Shown here: positions 54,899 through 63,100 of the stretch, in pieces
Numbering within the stretch: position 1 is the stretch's first letter
How the letters are laid out: the number at the start of each line of letters is the position of its first letter
Assembly: GCA_963817515.1 (NCBI GenBank)
Contig: CAWFPJ010000023.1
Span: 744,001 to 808,000, forward strand
Reading direction: 5' to 3'
Length of the DNA: 64,000 nucleotides
Origin: DATMNI01 sp963817515
Lineage (GTDB): Bacteria > Acidobacteriota > Terriglobia > Bryobacterales > Bryobacteraceae
The notes under the pieces: generated by a model
The model's database searches: none
What the model saw: only the letters and a program-made list of their open reading frames with translations
Told to the model about the DNA's origin: nothing
Program-made: the position numbers and the translations under genes

Positions 54899-56257
54899 AC
54901 AGAAGGCCCCAGCTTCTTAGCCAGCCTCTTGGCCCTGCTCCAATACAAATATACGGGAATGCCCGTCAACATAATCCCGATCCCGATGCCGCTGTTCTCG
55001 GGGAATGTTGCGATCGTGCTGGCTACAATCCCCACGCAAGTCAGCACGAACAGCGCGGTGGTGTAAGGATGTCCCGGCGCCAGGTAAATCGCGCCCTCCG
55101 CTACATCGCGATCCGGCCGCCGGTCCTGCCTGCGAAACAGGAATAGCGATGCCGCCGCCAGCGAGAACGAAATAAAATCCACTGACACCTCATAGTTCAG
55201 AATCTGCTCATACTTCCCGGTCCAGGCAATGGCCGTCGCCGCCAGCCCCTGCAGCACAATCGCCACCACCGGCGCCCCGCTGCGCTTCGAAAGCTGCCCC
55301 ACCTTCCGGAAGAACAGACCGTCGCGCGCCATTGCGTTGTACACACGCGGCGCCGTCAACATTCCCTGGCTCAGGAATCCCAGCGTGGACACCGCAATCC
55401 CCATCGCGATCCACCAGGCTCCGCGTTCCCCCAGCGCCGCGCGCATTACTGCCGAGGCCGGCGTCTTCGTCGCGGCCAGCCCCGCCGGGCCCAGCACTTT
55501 CAAACAAACGAAATTCACCGAAAGATAAAGCGCCACCACGCCGGTCACGCCCAGCACCAGCCCGCGCGAAAGGTCGCGCCCCGGGTTGCGCATCTCCCCC
55601 GCCACGAACGTCGCGGTCTGCCATCCGCCATACGCGAACGCCACCGGAATCATGGCCGCCCCAACAGCCCCAATAAGTCCCAGCGAAGTCCGCTCCACCA
55701 GCGGCAGCGGATGAATCACACCACCGCCCCAAAAAAGACCCGCCGCCACCAGCGCCGCAATCGCCCCCATCTTCGAGAAGCATCAAGGCGCTCTGCACGT
55801 TGCTGCCCGCGCGCGCCCCCAGGCAGTTGACCGCCGTCAGCCCCAGCAGCACCGCCGCCGCGATCAGGCTGTCACTCCATGCCACGCCCGTGATCTCGCG
55901 GAAATAGCTGGCGAACGTCATGGCGACGGCCGCCATGCCGCCGGTCTGCGTCACCAGCAGCAGCACCCACCCATAAACGAACGCCACCGACGGATGATAC
56001 GCCTCGCGCAGATAAAGATACTGCCCGCCCGCGCCAGGCAGCCGCGTGGCCAGTTCCGCCCAGATGAAGGCGCCCAACATAGCCAGGGCGCCGCCGGCCA
56101 TCCATACGCCCAAAATCAAAAACGGAGTGTGCACGTGCACCGCAACCACGTGCGGATTCATGAAAATCCCCGACCCCACGATGCCACCCATCACAATCAT
56201 CGTGGCGTCGAACAGCCCCAGTTGCCTTTTAGGTGAGTCCTGGTTCGCTGAGTCCAA
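54895..56257 (-). CDS. APC-family amino acid permease, one frameshift
   Basis: A ~454-residue transporter with about 12 TM helices. From the ATG at 56257: LGLFDATMIVMGGIVGSGIFMNP, the conserved GxG of APC helix 1; then WAELATRLPGAGGQYLYLREA in helix 3 region. Near 55771-55777, after NVQSALMLL, one extra base shifts the frame. The protein continues MGAIAALVAAGLFWGG, then AFAYGGWQTATFVAGEMRNPGRDL, RVYNAMARDGLFFRKVGQLSKRSGAPVVAIV, typical of LAT/APC amino acid transporters (APC helix 6 and the loop after helix 8). The span is one over a multiple of three. It is followed by an overlapping aminotransferase gene. Confidence 0.87.
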
Positions 56258-56300
56258 CGCTGTAGCCTATCACGCCGCCGGCAGCATCTCTCTCGGGCCT

Positions 56301-56329
56301 GGTAACGTCGGCGGTCCTTGCCGCCGGTG
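56301..56329. repeat. REP-like palindromic unit
   Basis: GGTAACGTCGGCGGTC followed by CTTGCCGCCGGTG: the same consensus as the units at 10443, 39079 and 44954. A partial inverted partner (CGCGCCGGCGCTAC) follows at ~56340-56354. It sits in the divergent gap between the permease and the DUF2905 gene. Confidence 0.78.
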
Positions 56330-56363
56330 CTCTTACACGCCGCGCCGGCGCTACACTGAATGC

Positions 56364-56576
56364 ATGCCCCTCGGGCGGCTCCTCATCACTCTTGGACTGC
56401 TACTGGTGGGGGCTGGAGTGGTGGTTCTTGTACTGGGACGGCTGCCCATTAAACTCGGGCGATTGCCCGGTGATATCTATATTCAGGGGAAGGGCTCCTC
56501 GTTCTACTTTCCGCTAACCACATGTCTGTTGATCAGCCTGGTGCTGTCATTGCTAATGTGGGTCCTGCGGAAGTAA
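56364..56576 (+). CDS. DUF2905 family small membrane protein
   Basis: A 70-residue protein with two TM helices: LGRLLITLGLLLVGAGVVVLVLG and FPLTTCLLISLVLSLLMWVL, joined by the conserved RLPGDIYIQGKGSSFYFPL. The GRLPGDI and FYFP segments are diagnostic of DUF2905, a widespread family of unknown function. No ribosome site is visible before the ATG, and the REP-like unit lies 35 bases upstream. Confidence 0.9.
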   Translation: MPLGRLLITLGLLLVGAGVVVLVLGRLPIKLGRLPGDIYIQGKGSSFYFPLTTCLLISLVLSLLMWVLRK

Positions 56577-56660
56577 GGCTCCAATCAGAGCCGCGACCGT
56601 CAGGGAGCGCTTGGTCACGTATGTCGCCCCGCTGATCATCCTGCAGCAGAGTATCGCAAA

Positions 56661-57284
56661 CTAATGCAGGCGGCCCATCTTGTCCAGCGGCCAGTACACG
56701 AAGACCGCCTTGCCATAAATTTTTTCGCGTTCCACGAATCCCCAGGCACGGCTATCGCTCGACGAACTGCGGTGGTCGCCCAAAACGAAGTACTCGCCCG
56801 CGGGCACTACGTGACCCTCCCAGGAAACATTGTCCCGGTAGCTCTCCGGCACGTAATCCTCCACCAGAGCCACGCCGTTCACGTAGACCTGGCCGCTATC
56901 GATCCGTATCCTGTCGCCCGGAAGCCCGATCACCCGCTTGATGTAGGATTTCTTTTCGTCCCCGGGAAACCAGAAGACCACCATGTCGCCGCGCTCAATG
57001 CCGCCCAGGCCGAAGTGATAGGTAAACTTGTTGATGAAGATGCGTTCCTGGTCCGTAAGCGTAGGCATCATACTGGTGCCTTCCACCTTCACGGGCTGGT
57101 AGATAAACACAATCAGGATAACCGCGATCAGCACTGAAAAAGCCAGATCCCGAACCCAGGAGAGGGCGCTCCACAGGGTGGAAGGGGCTGGCCGCATGCC
57201 GGTGAGGGCGCCGACGGATTCCGCTGCTGGCGCGGCTTCCGGCTCTGCCGGCGGCGTAATACTGGAGTTATCGTCCGGCTGCAT
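56661..57284 (-). CDS. lepB: Signal peptidase I
   Basis: A 207-residue membrane serine protease that cleaves Sec and Tat signal peptides. One N-terminal TM helix (LAFSVLIAVILIVFIYQ) follows a long polar N-terminus. The catalytic Ser is S71 in EGTSMMPTL and the general-base Lys is K116 in YIKRVIGLPGD. Box E GDHRSSSSDSRAWGFV is present. The protease faces the periplasm. AGGA stands directly before the ATG, and a TATAAT box is close upstream. It is sufficient to process the many exported proteins of the window. Confidence 0.96.
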   Translation of the reverse strand: MQPDDNSSITPPAEPEAAPAAESVGALTGMRPAPSTLWSALSWVRDLAFSVLIAVILIVFIYQPVKVEGTSMMPTLTDQERIFINKFTYHFGLGGIERGDMVVFWFPGDEKKSYIKRVIGLPGDRIRIDSGQVYVNGVALVEDYVPESYRDNVSWEGHVVPAGEYFVLGDHRSSSSDSRAWGFVEREKIYGKAVFVYWPLDKMGRLH

Positions 57285-57303
57285 TCCTGACTTCTGATAC
57301 GTA

Positions 57304-57309
57304 ATTATA
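57304..57309 (-). promoter_or_regulatory. -10 box upstream of lepB
   Basis: A perfect TATAAT on the minus strand, with its inner edge 20 bases before the lepB ATG. No clear -35 match is found at 16-18 bases, so this may be a weak or non-standard promoter. Confidence 0.4.
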
Positions 57310-57350
57310 GACGCTTTTAGGGGTCGCTTGGGTTGCTCGCTTCATTTAGT

Positions 57351-59108
57351 TCATTTCAACAACGCTCCCAGCGCCGGCAGCGGCACGGCCCCTTCTTTGA
57401 GCGCACGGTCATTGAATTCGGCAAGGTTAAAGGACGCTCCTTTGGCCTGCCTGTATTGGTTGCGGACCTGCTGCCACGCGCGCCATCCTGCGAAGTACGC
57501 CGGCAACTGGCAGGACGACAGTTTGGCGCGCTGCAGTTTGCCGTTGGCCTCCTCAGATTCCTGAAAGGTTTGTTTTTCCATCAGGTCCAAAGCCTCCTGG
57601 TCGGTCATCCCCAGCATCTGAAGGCGAACGTCGATTATGGTGTTGGCTATCACCCGCAGCTCCTCCTTGGCGAAAGTCAGGGCTAACTCGGGCGAGTGAT
57701 TCAGGTAGCCTTCCTCCAGCATCGTCTGCTCGGCAAACTGGGCCCAGCCCTCCACATAGGATTGCGCGCCGAAGACGGAGCGCAGAATGCGGCGCGATTT
57801 GGGCTGCACGCCGTTGGCAACTTCCAGCTGCACGTAGTGACCGGGCATGGCCTCATGAATGGTCAGCAATTTCAGCTTGTAGAAATTATTCTCGCGTAGT
57901 TTGGATTCCACCTGGGCCAGCGGCAGCTTCTCGGATATCGGCGTAATCCAGTAGAACGCTCCTAACTGCGGCTCAAGCGCGGGCGCAGCGTTGAATCCGG
58001 CCACTGAGTAGATCCCGCGCATGAACTCCGGCGTGGGAATCACCTGCAGGTTGTTCCGCGAAGGTAAGGTGAGCAGATGCTTTTCCTGAACGAAAGCGCG
58101 GGCCTCTTCTAAATCCTTGCGCGCATCCTCCATAAAGGATTCGCGGGTGGAATGGCGTTCTGCAATCTTGTTGAGCACTTCGCCGATCACCACGTTTTCA
58201 CGGTCCGCTCCCAGCACGTCCGTATGTTCTTTGTGGGCCGGGAAGAAAGACCGGTGCAGCGGCAGCGCCAGCTCCAGCATTCGCGCGCGCACGCTGGTCA
58301 GTTCGCGTTCGGCCATCTGCAGGGTGGTGTCGGCCTCCACACCGCTTTGTATAGTGAAGCGAAACTTGCGCGAGTAAATGTCTCCGCCCAGGCGCCAGTT
58401 GGCATTGTTGCGCCCGGCAAGGCTGTTCTGGAGGTACTTGTCAAACTTGTGCATCGCGTCCAGCGCGGGCCGGGCGGCGCGGGCGTAGGCATCCAGCAGA
58501 TCGGACGGCACTGCGGCGCGGATATCGTGGTCCACCAGGTTGATGTTTCCCTGGTTCTCTTCAATCGCTACCTTGGTCCAGATGTCCGGCGCCGATACCA
58601 GGTTAGTGGAAGCCTGGTCCAGGAATAACGGAACTTTTTGCAGACGGGCAATGATGTTGCGAATGCGCGCCGGCTTGGGCGCATACTCCAGCACGAAAGG
58701 GTTGAACAGGGCATTGCCCAGCGTCTCTACATACATCGTCGGGCTGTGCAGGAAAGTGTGGATCGAGTTCAGGTCGAGGAGCGTGAGCGAGATCTGGTCC
58801 TGCATGATGGTCAGATCGACGCGCTCTTCGGCGGTAAGCTTATCGGCTTTGAGCTCACCCAGGCGGCCGCGGAACTTTTCGTAGAAGCGGCGTTGGCGGT
58901 CGATAGCTGCCGGACCCATGTCATCCAGCATGTCGTCCAGCTTCTGCCCCTGGAACTCATGTAGCCCAATGCCCGTCGCCGCGGCCGGCGAGAAGGATAG
59001 CGTGGTGTTAACAAATTCGTCGGAAAGGGCGGCGAGTTGCTCACTGGAATTCTTGCCGCAGCCCGCGCATAACAAGGCAACAAAAAGAATCGCAACGTAT
59101 CTCGCCAT
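57351..59108 (-). CDS. DUF885 family lipoprotein
   Basis: A 585-residue lipoprotein from the ATG at 59108; a lipobox (LLCAGC, Cys ~17) ends the signal peptide. The frame is open 11 codons further up. Large helical protein of the DUF885 family (PF05960), which is related to zinc carboxypeptidases (M32-like). The motif TIHEAMPGHYVQLEVANG (HExxxGH) and YVEGWAQFAEQTMLEEGY are the putative metal-binding helices. The role is probably an extracytoplasmic peptidase, but this family is mostly uncharacterised. Confidence 0.9.
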   Translation of the reverse strand: MARYVAILFVALLCAGCGKNSSEQLAALSDEFVNTTLSFSPAAATGIGLHEFQGQKLDDMLDDMGPAAIDRQRRFYEKFRGRLGELKADKLTAEERVDLTIMQDQISLTLLDLNSIHTFLHSPTMYVETLGNALFNPFVLEYAPKPARIRNIIARLQKVPLFLDQASTNLVSAPDIWTKVAIEENQGNINLVDHDIRAAVPSDLLDAYARAARPALDAMHKFDKYLQNSLAGRNNANWRLGGDIYSRKFRFTIQSGVEADTTLQMAERELTSVRARMLELALPLHRSFFPAHKEHTDVLGADRENVVIGEVLNKIAERHSTRESFMEDARKDLEEARAFVQEKHLLTLPSRNNLQVIPTPEFMRGIYSVAGFNAAPALEPQLGAFYWITPISEKLPLAQVESKLRENNFYKLKLLTIHEAMPGHYVQLEVANGVQPKSRRILRSVFGAQSYVEGWAQFAEQTMLEEGYLNHSPELALTFAKEELRVIANTIIDVRLQMLGMTDQEALDLMEKQTFQESEEANGKLQRAKLSSCQLPAYFAGWRAWQQVRNQYRQAKGASFNLAEFNDRALKEGAVPLPALGALLK

Positions 59109-59170
59109 CGTTGCAATTGTACCGTGTGCAGAGCCGCGCACGTCAGTAAGCGGTCTTTGGACCTTTCCGA

Positions 59171-59413
59171 TCAGCCTGCCGTGGCACGGACCGGCCGTGG
59201 CATAAGAAGGGGCACCGACACCGGCTCGGAACGAGGGTGAAGCTGTACCGGGTTCGCCCGCAAACGGATGCGCCGCAGATCGCGCATCACCTGGGCGCGC
59301 TCAGCGGAGGCGCGGCGTACCATCACGCGTTCACCAATGAGACAACCCCAAAGAAGTGCGACGGATAGCGCAATCGCCGTCAAACCCTGTCCTGTGATTT
59401 TGGCGATAGGCAT
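59171..59413 (-). CDS. Small membrane-anchored protein of unknown function
   Basis: An 80-residue protein with one N-terminal TM helix (GLTAIALSVALLWGCLIGE) and a basic, Arg-rich, Pro-containing tail. GAGGAGG lies eight bases before the ATG at 59413, a strong ribosome site, which supports it as a real gene. I do not recognise the family. It lies between the DUF885 lipoprotein and rpoD on the same strand. Confidence 0.6.
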   Translation of the reverse strand: MPIAKITGQGLTAIALSVALLWGCLIGERVMVRRASAERAQVMRDLRRIRLRANPVQLHPRSEPVSVPLLMPRPVRATAG

Positions 59414-59553
59414 CAGCCGTTCCTCCTCGGCAAATCTGGATGAGCAATCCAGTTACCAGTAAGTACGCCTTTTATTTTCAAACGGATTTAACCGGATGGG
59501 TGTGCCGCATTGCCACACAGGAGACATAGTGACGCTCGGCCGCCACCCCCAGG

Positions 59554-59599
59554 GTGGCAATTAGTGACAGACAATTGTGGCAATTCGTGACAGGCAATT
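59554..59599. repeat. Tandem pair of 23-bp direct repeats
   Basis: Two adjacent copies beginning GTGGCAATT(A/C)GTGACAG (59554-59576 and 59577-59599) differ at two positions. They contain CAATTGTGGCAATT-type partial palindromes. Repeated motifs of this kind occur at ends of some insertion sequences (for example IS21-type), so a remnant is possible; no transposase is near. Confidence 0.75.
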
Positions 59600-59627
59600 A
59601 TTTGGTGTGAACAAACGCGGGGCGGGC

Positions 59628-59659
59628 AAAAAGAAAAGCCGGGGCGGTTAAACCCCGGC
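59628..59659 (-). terminator. Rho-independent terminator of rpoD
   Basis: Stem GCCGGGG/CCCCGGC (59638-59659) with an eight-base loop; on the minus strand it is followed by TTTTCTTTTT (59628-59637). It lies 27 bases after the rpoD stop. Confidence 0.88.
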
Positions 59660-59685
59660 CACAAGGAGAGGATCAGCTTTTGGTG

Positions 59686-61215
59686 TTATCTCGCGGCCAT
59701 AAGCGCACGCAGGCGGCGTGCCCGTTCGGGGGCCCGCAACTGGCGCAAAGCTTTGGCCTCAATCTGGCGAATGCGTTCGCGCGTAACGTCGAACTCCTGT
59801 CCGATCTCTTCGAGCGTATGCTCACGCTCACAGCCGATGCCGAACCGCATACGGATGACTTTCTCTTCCTTCGGGGAAAGCGTTTTGAGAATGCCGGCAG
59901 TTTCGTCGCGAACATTGGACTCGATGACGGCGTCCACAGGCGACCCTACCCAGCGGTCCTCAATCAGGTCGCCGAGCGCCGACTCGCCATCGCGGCCAAC
60001 GGGGGTTTCGAGCGATACGGGATCGCGCGAAATGGTCTTCAGCTTCTGAACCTTTTCCACCGGGATATCCATCCGGCGGCCGATTTCGTCATTTGTAGGA
60101 GTACGTCCGAGTTCCTTCTCTAACTCGCGCGTCGCCCGCAGAAACTTGTTCATACTCTCGTTCATGTGGACGGGAATACGAATCGTGCGCGATTGGTCGG
60201 CAATGGCACGAGTGATAGCCTGGCGGATCCACCAGGTAGCGTAAGTGGAAAACTTGTAGCCCCGCCGGTATTCGAACTTGTCGGCGGCCCGCATGAGGCC
60301 GATATTGCCCTCCTGGATCAGGTCCAGCAGGTGAAGTCCGCGGTTCACGTACTTCTTGGCAACGGAAACCACAAGGCGCAGGTTGGCCTCTACCAGGTCT
60401 TTTTTGGCTCGCTCGGCTTCGGCTTCGCCGTGGCGAATTACGGTCAAACTGTGCTTCAGCTCAGGAAGGTCGGCACCGGCGCCGGCCTCGCGCTTGCGCA
60501 GCTCGCGCTTCAACTCGCGGATGCGGAGTTGTTGGATGGCGTTGTTGCGGAGTTCCAGCTTCTTGATTTCGCTGTCGAGATGGCTGATTTCGTCCACCGC
60601 GTGTTCAATCTCGCGGGAGAATTCCTTCCACTTGATAAGCCGGAAGGGAACGCGCCGTATCGCCATCGACGTTTCTACTTTGGCGCGGTTGAGTTTGGCG
60701 CACAGGCGCTTACGGGGCTTCTTGCTGGAAAGTGGCGTAACCTCCACTTTATCTTCCAGTTGTTGCAGCTTTTTGTGCAGCGTGACCACGTCGGCGAATT
60801 GTTTGCCGGCGTCGGTGCGAACTTTCAAATCGGCGGGTGAACCCTCTTCCACGTCCCCCAGATCAACTACAGTCTCGAGTTCGACGGCCGCCTTCTTCAA
60901 GTTCTCGGCCAGATCGACCACCACCCGCTGCACTAGCGCTGAGCGGCTAATGGCCTTTTGCATGCGCAGCTTACCGCGTTCCATGCGACGCGCCAGATCG
61001 ACTTCGCCTTCGCGGGTGAGCAACGGAACGGCACCCATCTCCCGAAGGTACACGCGTACCGGATCATCGGTGTAGATGGATTCTTCGACAGGAGCGGGGT
61101 GCAGGAAATCCGGGTCCTGAGCTGCCTCAGGATCGAAAAACTTGGCCTCTTCCTCAAAATTGATGTTTAACGCTTCGGGGTGTTCCGTTAAAAATTGATC
61201 TTCAAATTGGTCCAC
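59686..61215 (-). CDS. rpoD: Primary sigma factor RpoD (sigma-70)
   Basis: A 509-residue housekeeping sigma factor. The start is GTG at 61215 after GGAGGTGA, five bases away. Region 1.2 begins DDPVRVYLREMGAVPLLTREGEVDLARRME; a non-conserved region with long helices follows; region 2 has VEANLRLVVSVAKKYVNRGLHLLDLIQEGNIGLMRA and the -10 recognition helix FSTYATWWIRQAITRAIADQ; region 3 RIPVHMNESMNKFLRATREL; region 4 FGIGCEREHTLEEIGQEFDVTRERIRQIEAKALRQLR. It is monocistronic by position, with a promoter and a terminator visible. Confidence 0.98.
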   Translation of the reverse strand: MDQFEDQFLTEHPEALNINFEEEAKFFDPEAAQDPDFLHPAPVEESIYTDDPVRVYLREMGAVPLLTREGEVDLARRMERGKLRMQKAISRSALVQRVVVDLAENLKKAAVELETVVDLGDVEEGSPADLKVRTDAGKQFADVVTLHKKLQQLEDKVEVTPLSSKKPRKRLCAKLNRAKVETSMAIRRVPFRLIKWKEFSREIEHAVDEISHLDSEIKKLELRNNAIQQLRIRELKRELRKREAGAGADLPELKHSLTVIRHGEAEAERAKKDLVEANLRLVVSVAKKYVNRGLHLLDLIQEGNIGLMRAADKFEYRRGYKFSTYATWWIRQAITRAIADQSRTIRIPVHMNESMNKFLRATRELEKELGRTPTNDEIGRRMDIPVEKVQKLKTISRDPVSLETPVGRDGESALGDLIEDRWVGSPVDAVIESNVRDETAGILKTLSPKEEKVIRMRFGIGCEREHTLEEIGQEFDVTRERIRQIEAKALRQLRAPERARRLRALMAAR

Positions 61216-61365
61216 TAAGACTCACCTCCCGCACGGGCACGCGACTCCATTACATCGGATGTCTGGGAATGGGGCACTTATCTGTGAAAAAATCGAGTTG
61301 CTTGTGCTGGTCCGGCCCCAAGTGTTGAGAAGATCGGCTGCATTCGGGGATCGACTTTCGGTTTG

Positions 61366-61394
61366 ATGATACCACCAATCACCTTTAAAGTTAA
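61366..61394 (-). promoter_or_regulatory. Putative rpoD promoter
   Basis: On the minus strand TTAACT (61389-61394), a 17-base spacer and TATCAT (61366-61371). This lies in the 256-base gap between nrdR and rpoD and would give a ~145-base leader. An AT-rich stretch (TTTAAAAATAG) precedes it. Confidence 0.4.
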
Positions 61395-61445
61395 GCTCTA
61401 TTTTTAAAGATGTCTTAAAACTGAGAAGGTTACATGGAAAATGGA

Positions 61446-61476
61446 GGCCCCTGACATCCGGGCCCCCGTTCTCACC
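61446..61476. repeat. Solitary copy of the four-helix-bundle element terminus, over the nrdR stop
   Basis: GGCCCCTGACATCCGGGC followed by CCCCGTTCTCACC matches the right end of the element at 18624-19094 (19073-19105) with one substitution and two small indels. The match includes the TGA of the upstream gene: GGGTGAGAA is present at both the nrdR and the ftsW stop. Confidence 0.8.
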
Positions 61477-61933
61477 CTCCCTTCTGCCGCATCAGGGCCT
61501 TTAGCTCGTTGAAGAAGGCCTGCTCATCCTGGAAGTCCCGGTAGACCGAGGCGAATCGCACATACGCAATCTTGTCGAGCTCGCGAAGGCTCTCCATCAA
61601 AAATTCTCCTACTTCTATAGTAGATATCTCACGGTCCGGCGAATCGCTTACCTTGGACTCCACTTGATTCACCAGTTCGGCGAGCTTCGCCATGCCTATC
61701 GGGCGCTTCTCGCAAGCCTTCAGGAGGCCGCCCAGCACCTTTTGGCGGTCGAACTTCTCACGCCTGCCGTCCTTCTTTACCACCATATAAGGGACCTCGT
61801 CGATCCGCTCATAAGTCGTAAACCGGCGCTCGCACTCCAGGCATTCCCGGCGGCGCCGAATGGCATCGCCTTCCTTACTCTCCCGGGAATCCACCACTTT
61901 GTCATGCAAGTGATTGCAAAACGGGCACTTCAT
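61472..61933 (-). CDS. nrdR: Transcriptional repressor NrdR
   Basis: A 153-residue regulator of ribonucleotide reductase genes. The N-terminal zinc ribbon has C3, C6, C31 and C34 (KCPFCNHLHDKVVDSRES, RECLECERRFTTYER); the ATP-cone spans ~49-139 (VVKKDGRREKFDRQKVLGGL, REISTIEVGEFLMESLRELD, IAYVRFASVYRDFQD). It senses ATP/dATP and binds NrdR boxes upstream of nrd genes. The gene starts 1 base before the stop of the following flippase-like gene. Its stop lies in a repeat. Confidence 0.97.
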   Translation of the reverse strand: MKCPFCNHLHDKVVDSRESKEGDAIRRRRECLECERRFTTYERIDEVPYMVVKKDGRREKFDRQKVLGGLLKACEKRPIGMAKLAELVNQVESKVSDSPDREISTIEVGEFLMESLRELDKIAYVRFASVYRDFQDEQAFFNELKALMRQKGG

Positions 61934-63007
61934 TTAGGATACCTCTTGCCCTATCTGCTTCAGGCTTCGCCAGTTCAGCCCTTCCTTCAGGGCCAGCAAC
62001 AGGCCGAATGGCACAATTGCTACAAATGTAAGAATCCAGATCAGAATGGCGAAAGCCGTCGCCAGTTCCAGCCTGACGCGGAACAATTCGGTCAGCACCA
62101 GCACCGCAGCCACCTGAATTCCGCCACCCACGCCGGGGATCTGGACAACCGCACCAAACGACACAAACCCCGTTAGGATAAGCACATCCACAAAGCTAAG
62201 CGTGATTATACCGGTGAAAGCCTGGGCCAGGCACCAATAGCATGCCGATATCAGAATCCACTCCGCCACAGAATACGCCAGGACCAGCAGGAGCGCCGCA
62301 TCGCTGCGCGTGGACTCCACCCCCTGGATGCAGGCCGAAATCAGCTTTTCGACTCGCGAGAAACGCCGCTGCGGCCGAAAATCCAGGGCCGTTAAGCGGC
62401 GTCGCAGGCGTTCGGCGAAATGCCTCATCGACAGCAAGGCCAGCAGCACGGCCACGCCGCTGTAAGCCACAATCTGTCCCCCGAACTCCAGTACCCATTC
62501 GAGCTTGGGCCCCACCAACGCATCCGATGCTCGCACGCGGGTCAGGGCAAAGCCAAACAGCAGCAAGGCCATGAGCAGGTCAAAGAGGCGTTCGAGAATC
62601 CAGGCGGCGAATTGGGAAGGCACAGGCACCTGTTCTTTTCTGGCGATCAGGTAGGGGCGCACGAACTCGCCGGCACGGCCGAACAGAGTGACGGCGGTGT
62701 AGCCTATGATGGTGGCGGTCAAGAGATTGCGGATAGAGGGGCGCGGCCGGAGCGGTTTCAGGAAGACCGCCCAGCGCATGGCCCGGCCGTAATAGGTTCC
62801 AAAGATTGGAATTACCGACAACAACACCCATCGCCACCGGACCCTTGCAAAGGTAGCGCCGGCCAATTCCCAGTCGAAGGCCCGTTCCGCCATTTGGCCG
62901 CGGAGGAACCACAGGACCGCAGCGGCTGCCAGCAGGCCGCTAACCACCCATTTCCAGGTATGCCGGTGAATCGCCGCTCCTCCCGCTCCGAACGGAGCCG
63001 CGCGCAT
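61934..63007 (-). CDS. Flippase-like membrane protein (LPG synthase TM/UPF0104 family)
   Basis: A 357-residue polytopic protein from the ATG at 63007; a TTG two codons upstream is less likely. Eight or so TM helices are seen, with the family segments RWRWVLLSVIPIFGTYYGRAMRW, TATIIGYTAVTLFGRAGEFVRPYLIARKE, and FVSFGAVVQIPGVGGGIQVA. This matches PF03706 (lysylphosphatidylglycerol synthetase TM region, also called AglD2), probably moving lipid-linked sugars or lipids. It stands directly upstream of nrdR in transcription order, and diverges from the ECF sigma gene. Confidence 0.87.
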   Translation of the reverse strand: MRAAPFGAGGAAIHRHTWKWVVSGLLAAAAVLWFLRGQMAERAFDWELAGATFARVRWRWVLLSVIPIFGTYYGRAMRWAVFLKPLRPRPSIRNLLTATIIGYTAVTLFGRAGEFVRPYLIARKEQVPVPSQFAAWILERLFDLLMALLLFGFALTRVRASDALVGPKLEWVLEFGGQIVAYSGVAVLLALLSMRHFAERLRRRLTALDFRPQRRFSRVEKLISACIQGVESTRSDAALLLVLAYSVAEWILISACYWCLAQAFTGIITLSFVDVLILTGFVSFGAVVQIPGVGGGIQVAAVLVLTELFRVRLELATAFAILIWILTFVAIVPFGLLLALKEGLNWRSLKQIGQEVS

Positions 63008-63100
63008 TTGCAAGCGGTATCCGGATAAAGAGCTAGCATACAGGAAAAATTGAACCTATCATGGGTAAGCCTCGTTTCTTCATGTGAAAGAACGAGTGCC

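Noticed and set aside
56577..56660. Possible small RNA between DUF2905 and lepB
   Set aside because: Only 84 bases with no promoter or terminator signal.
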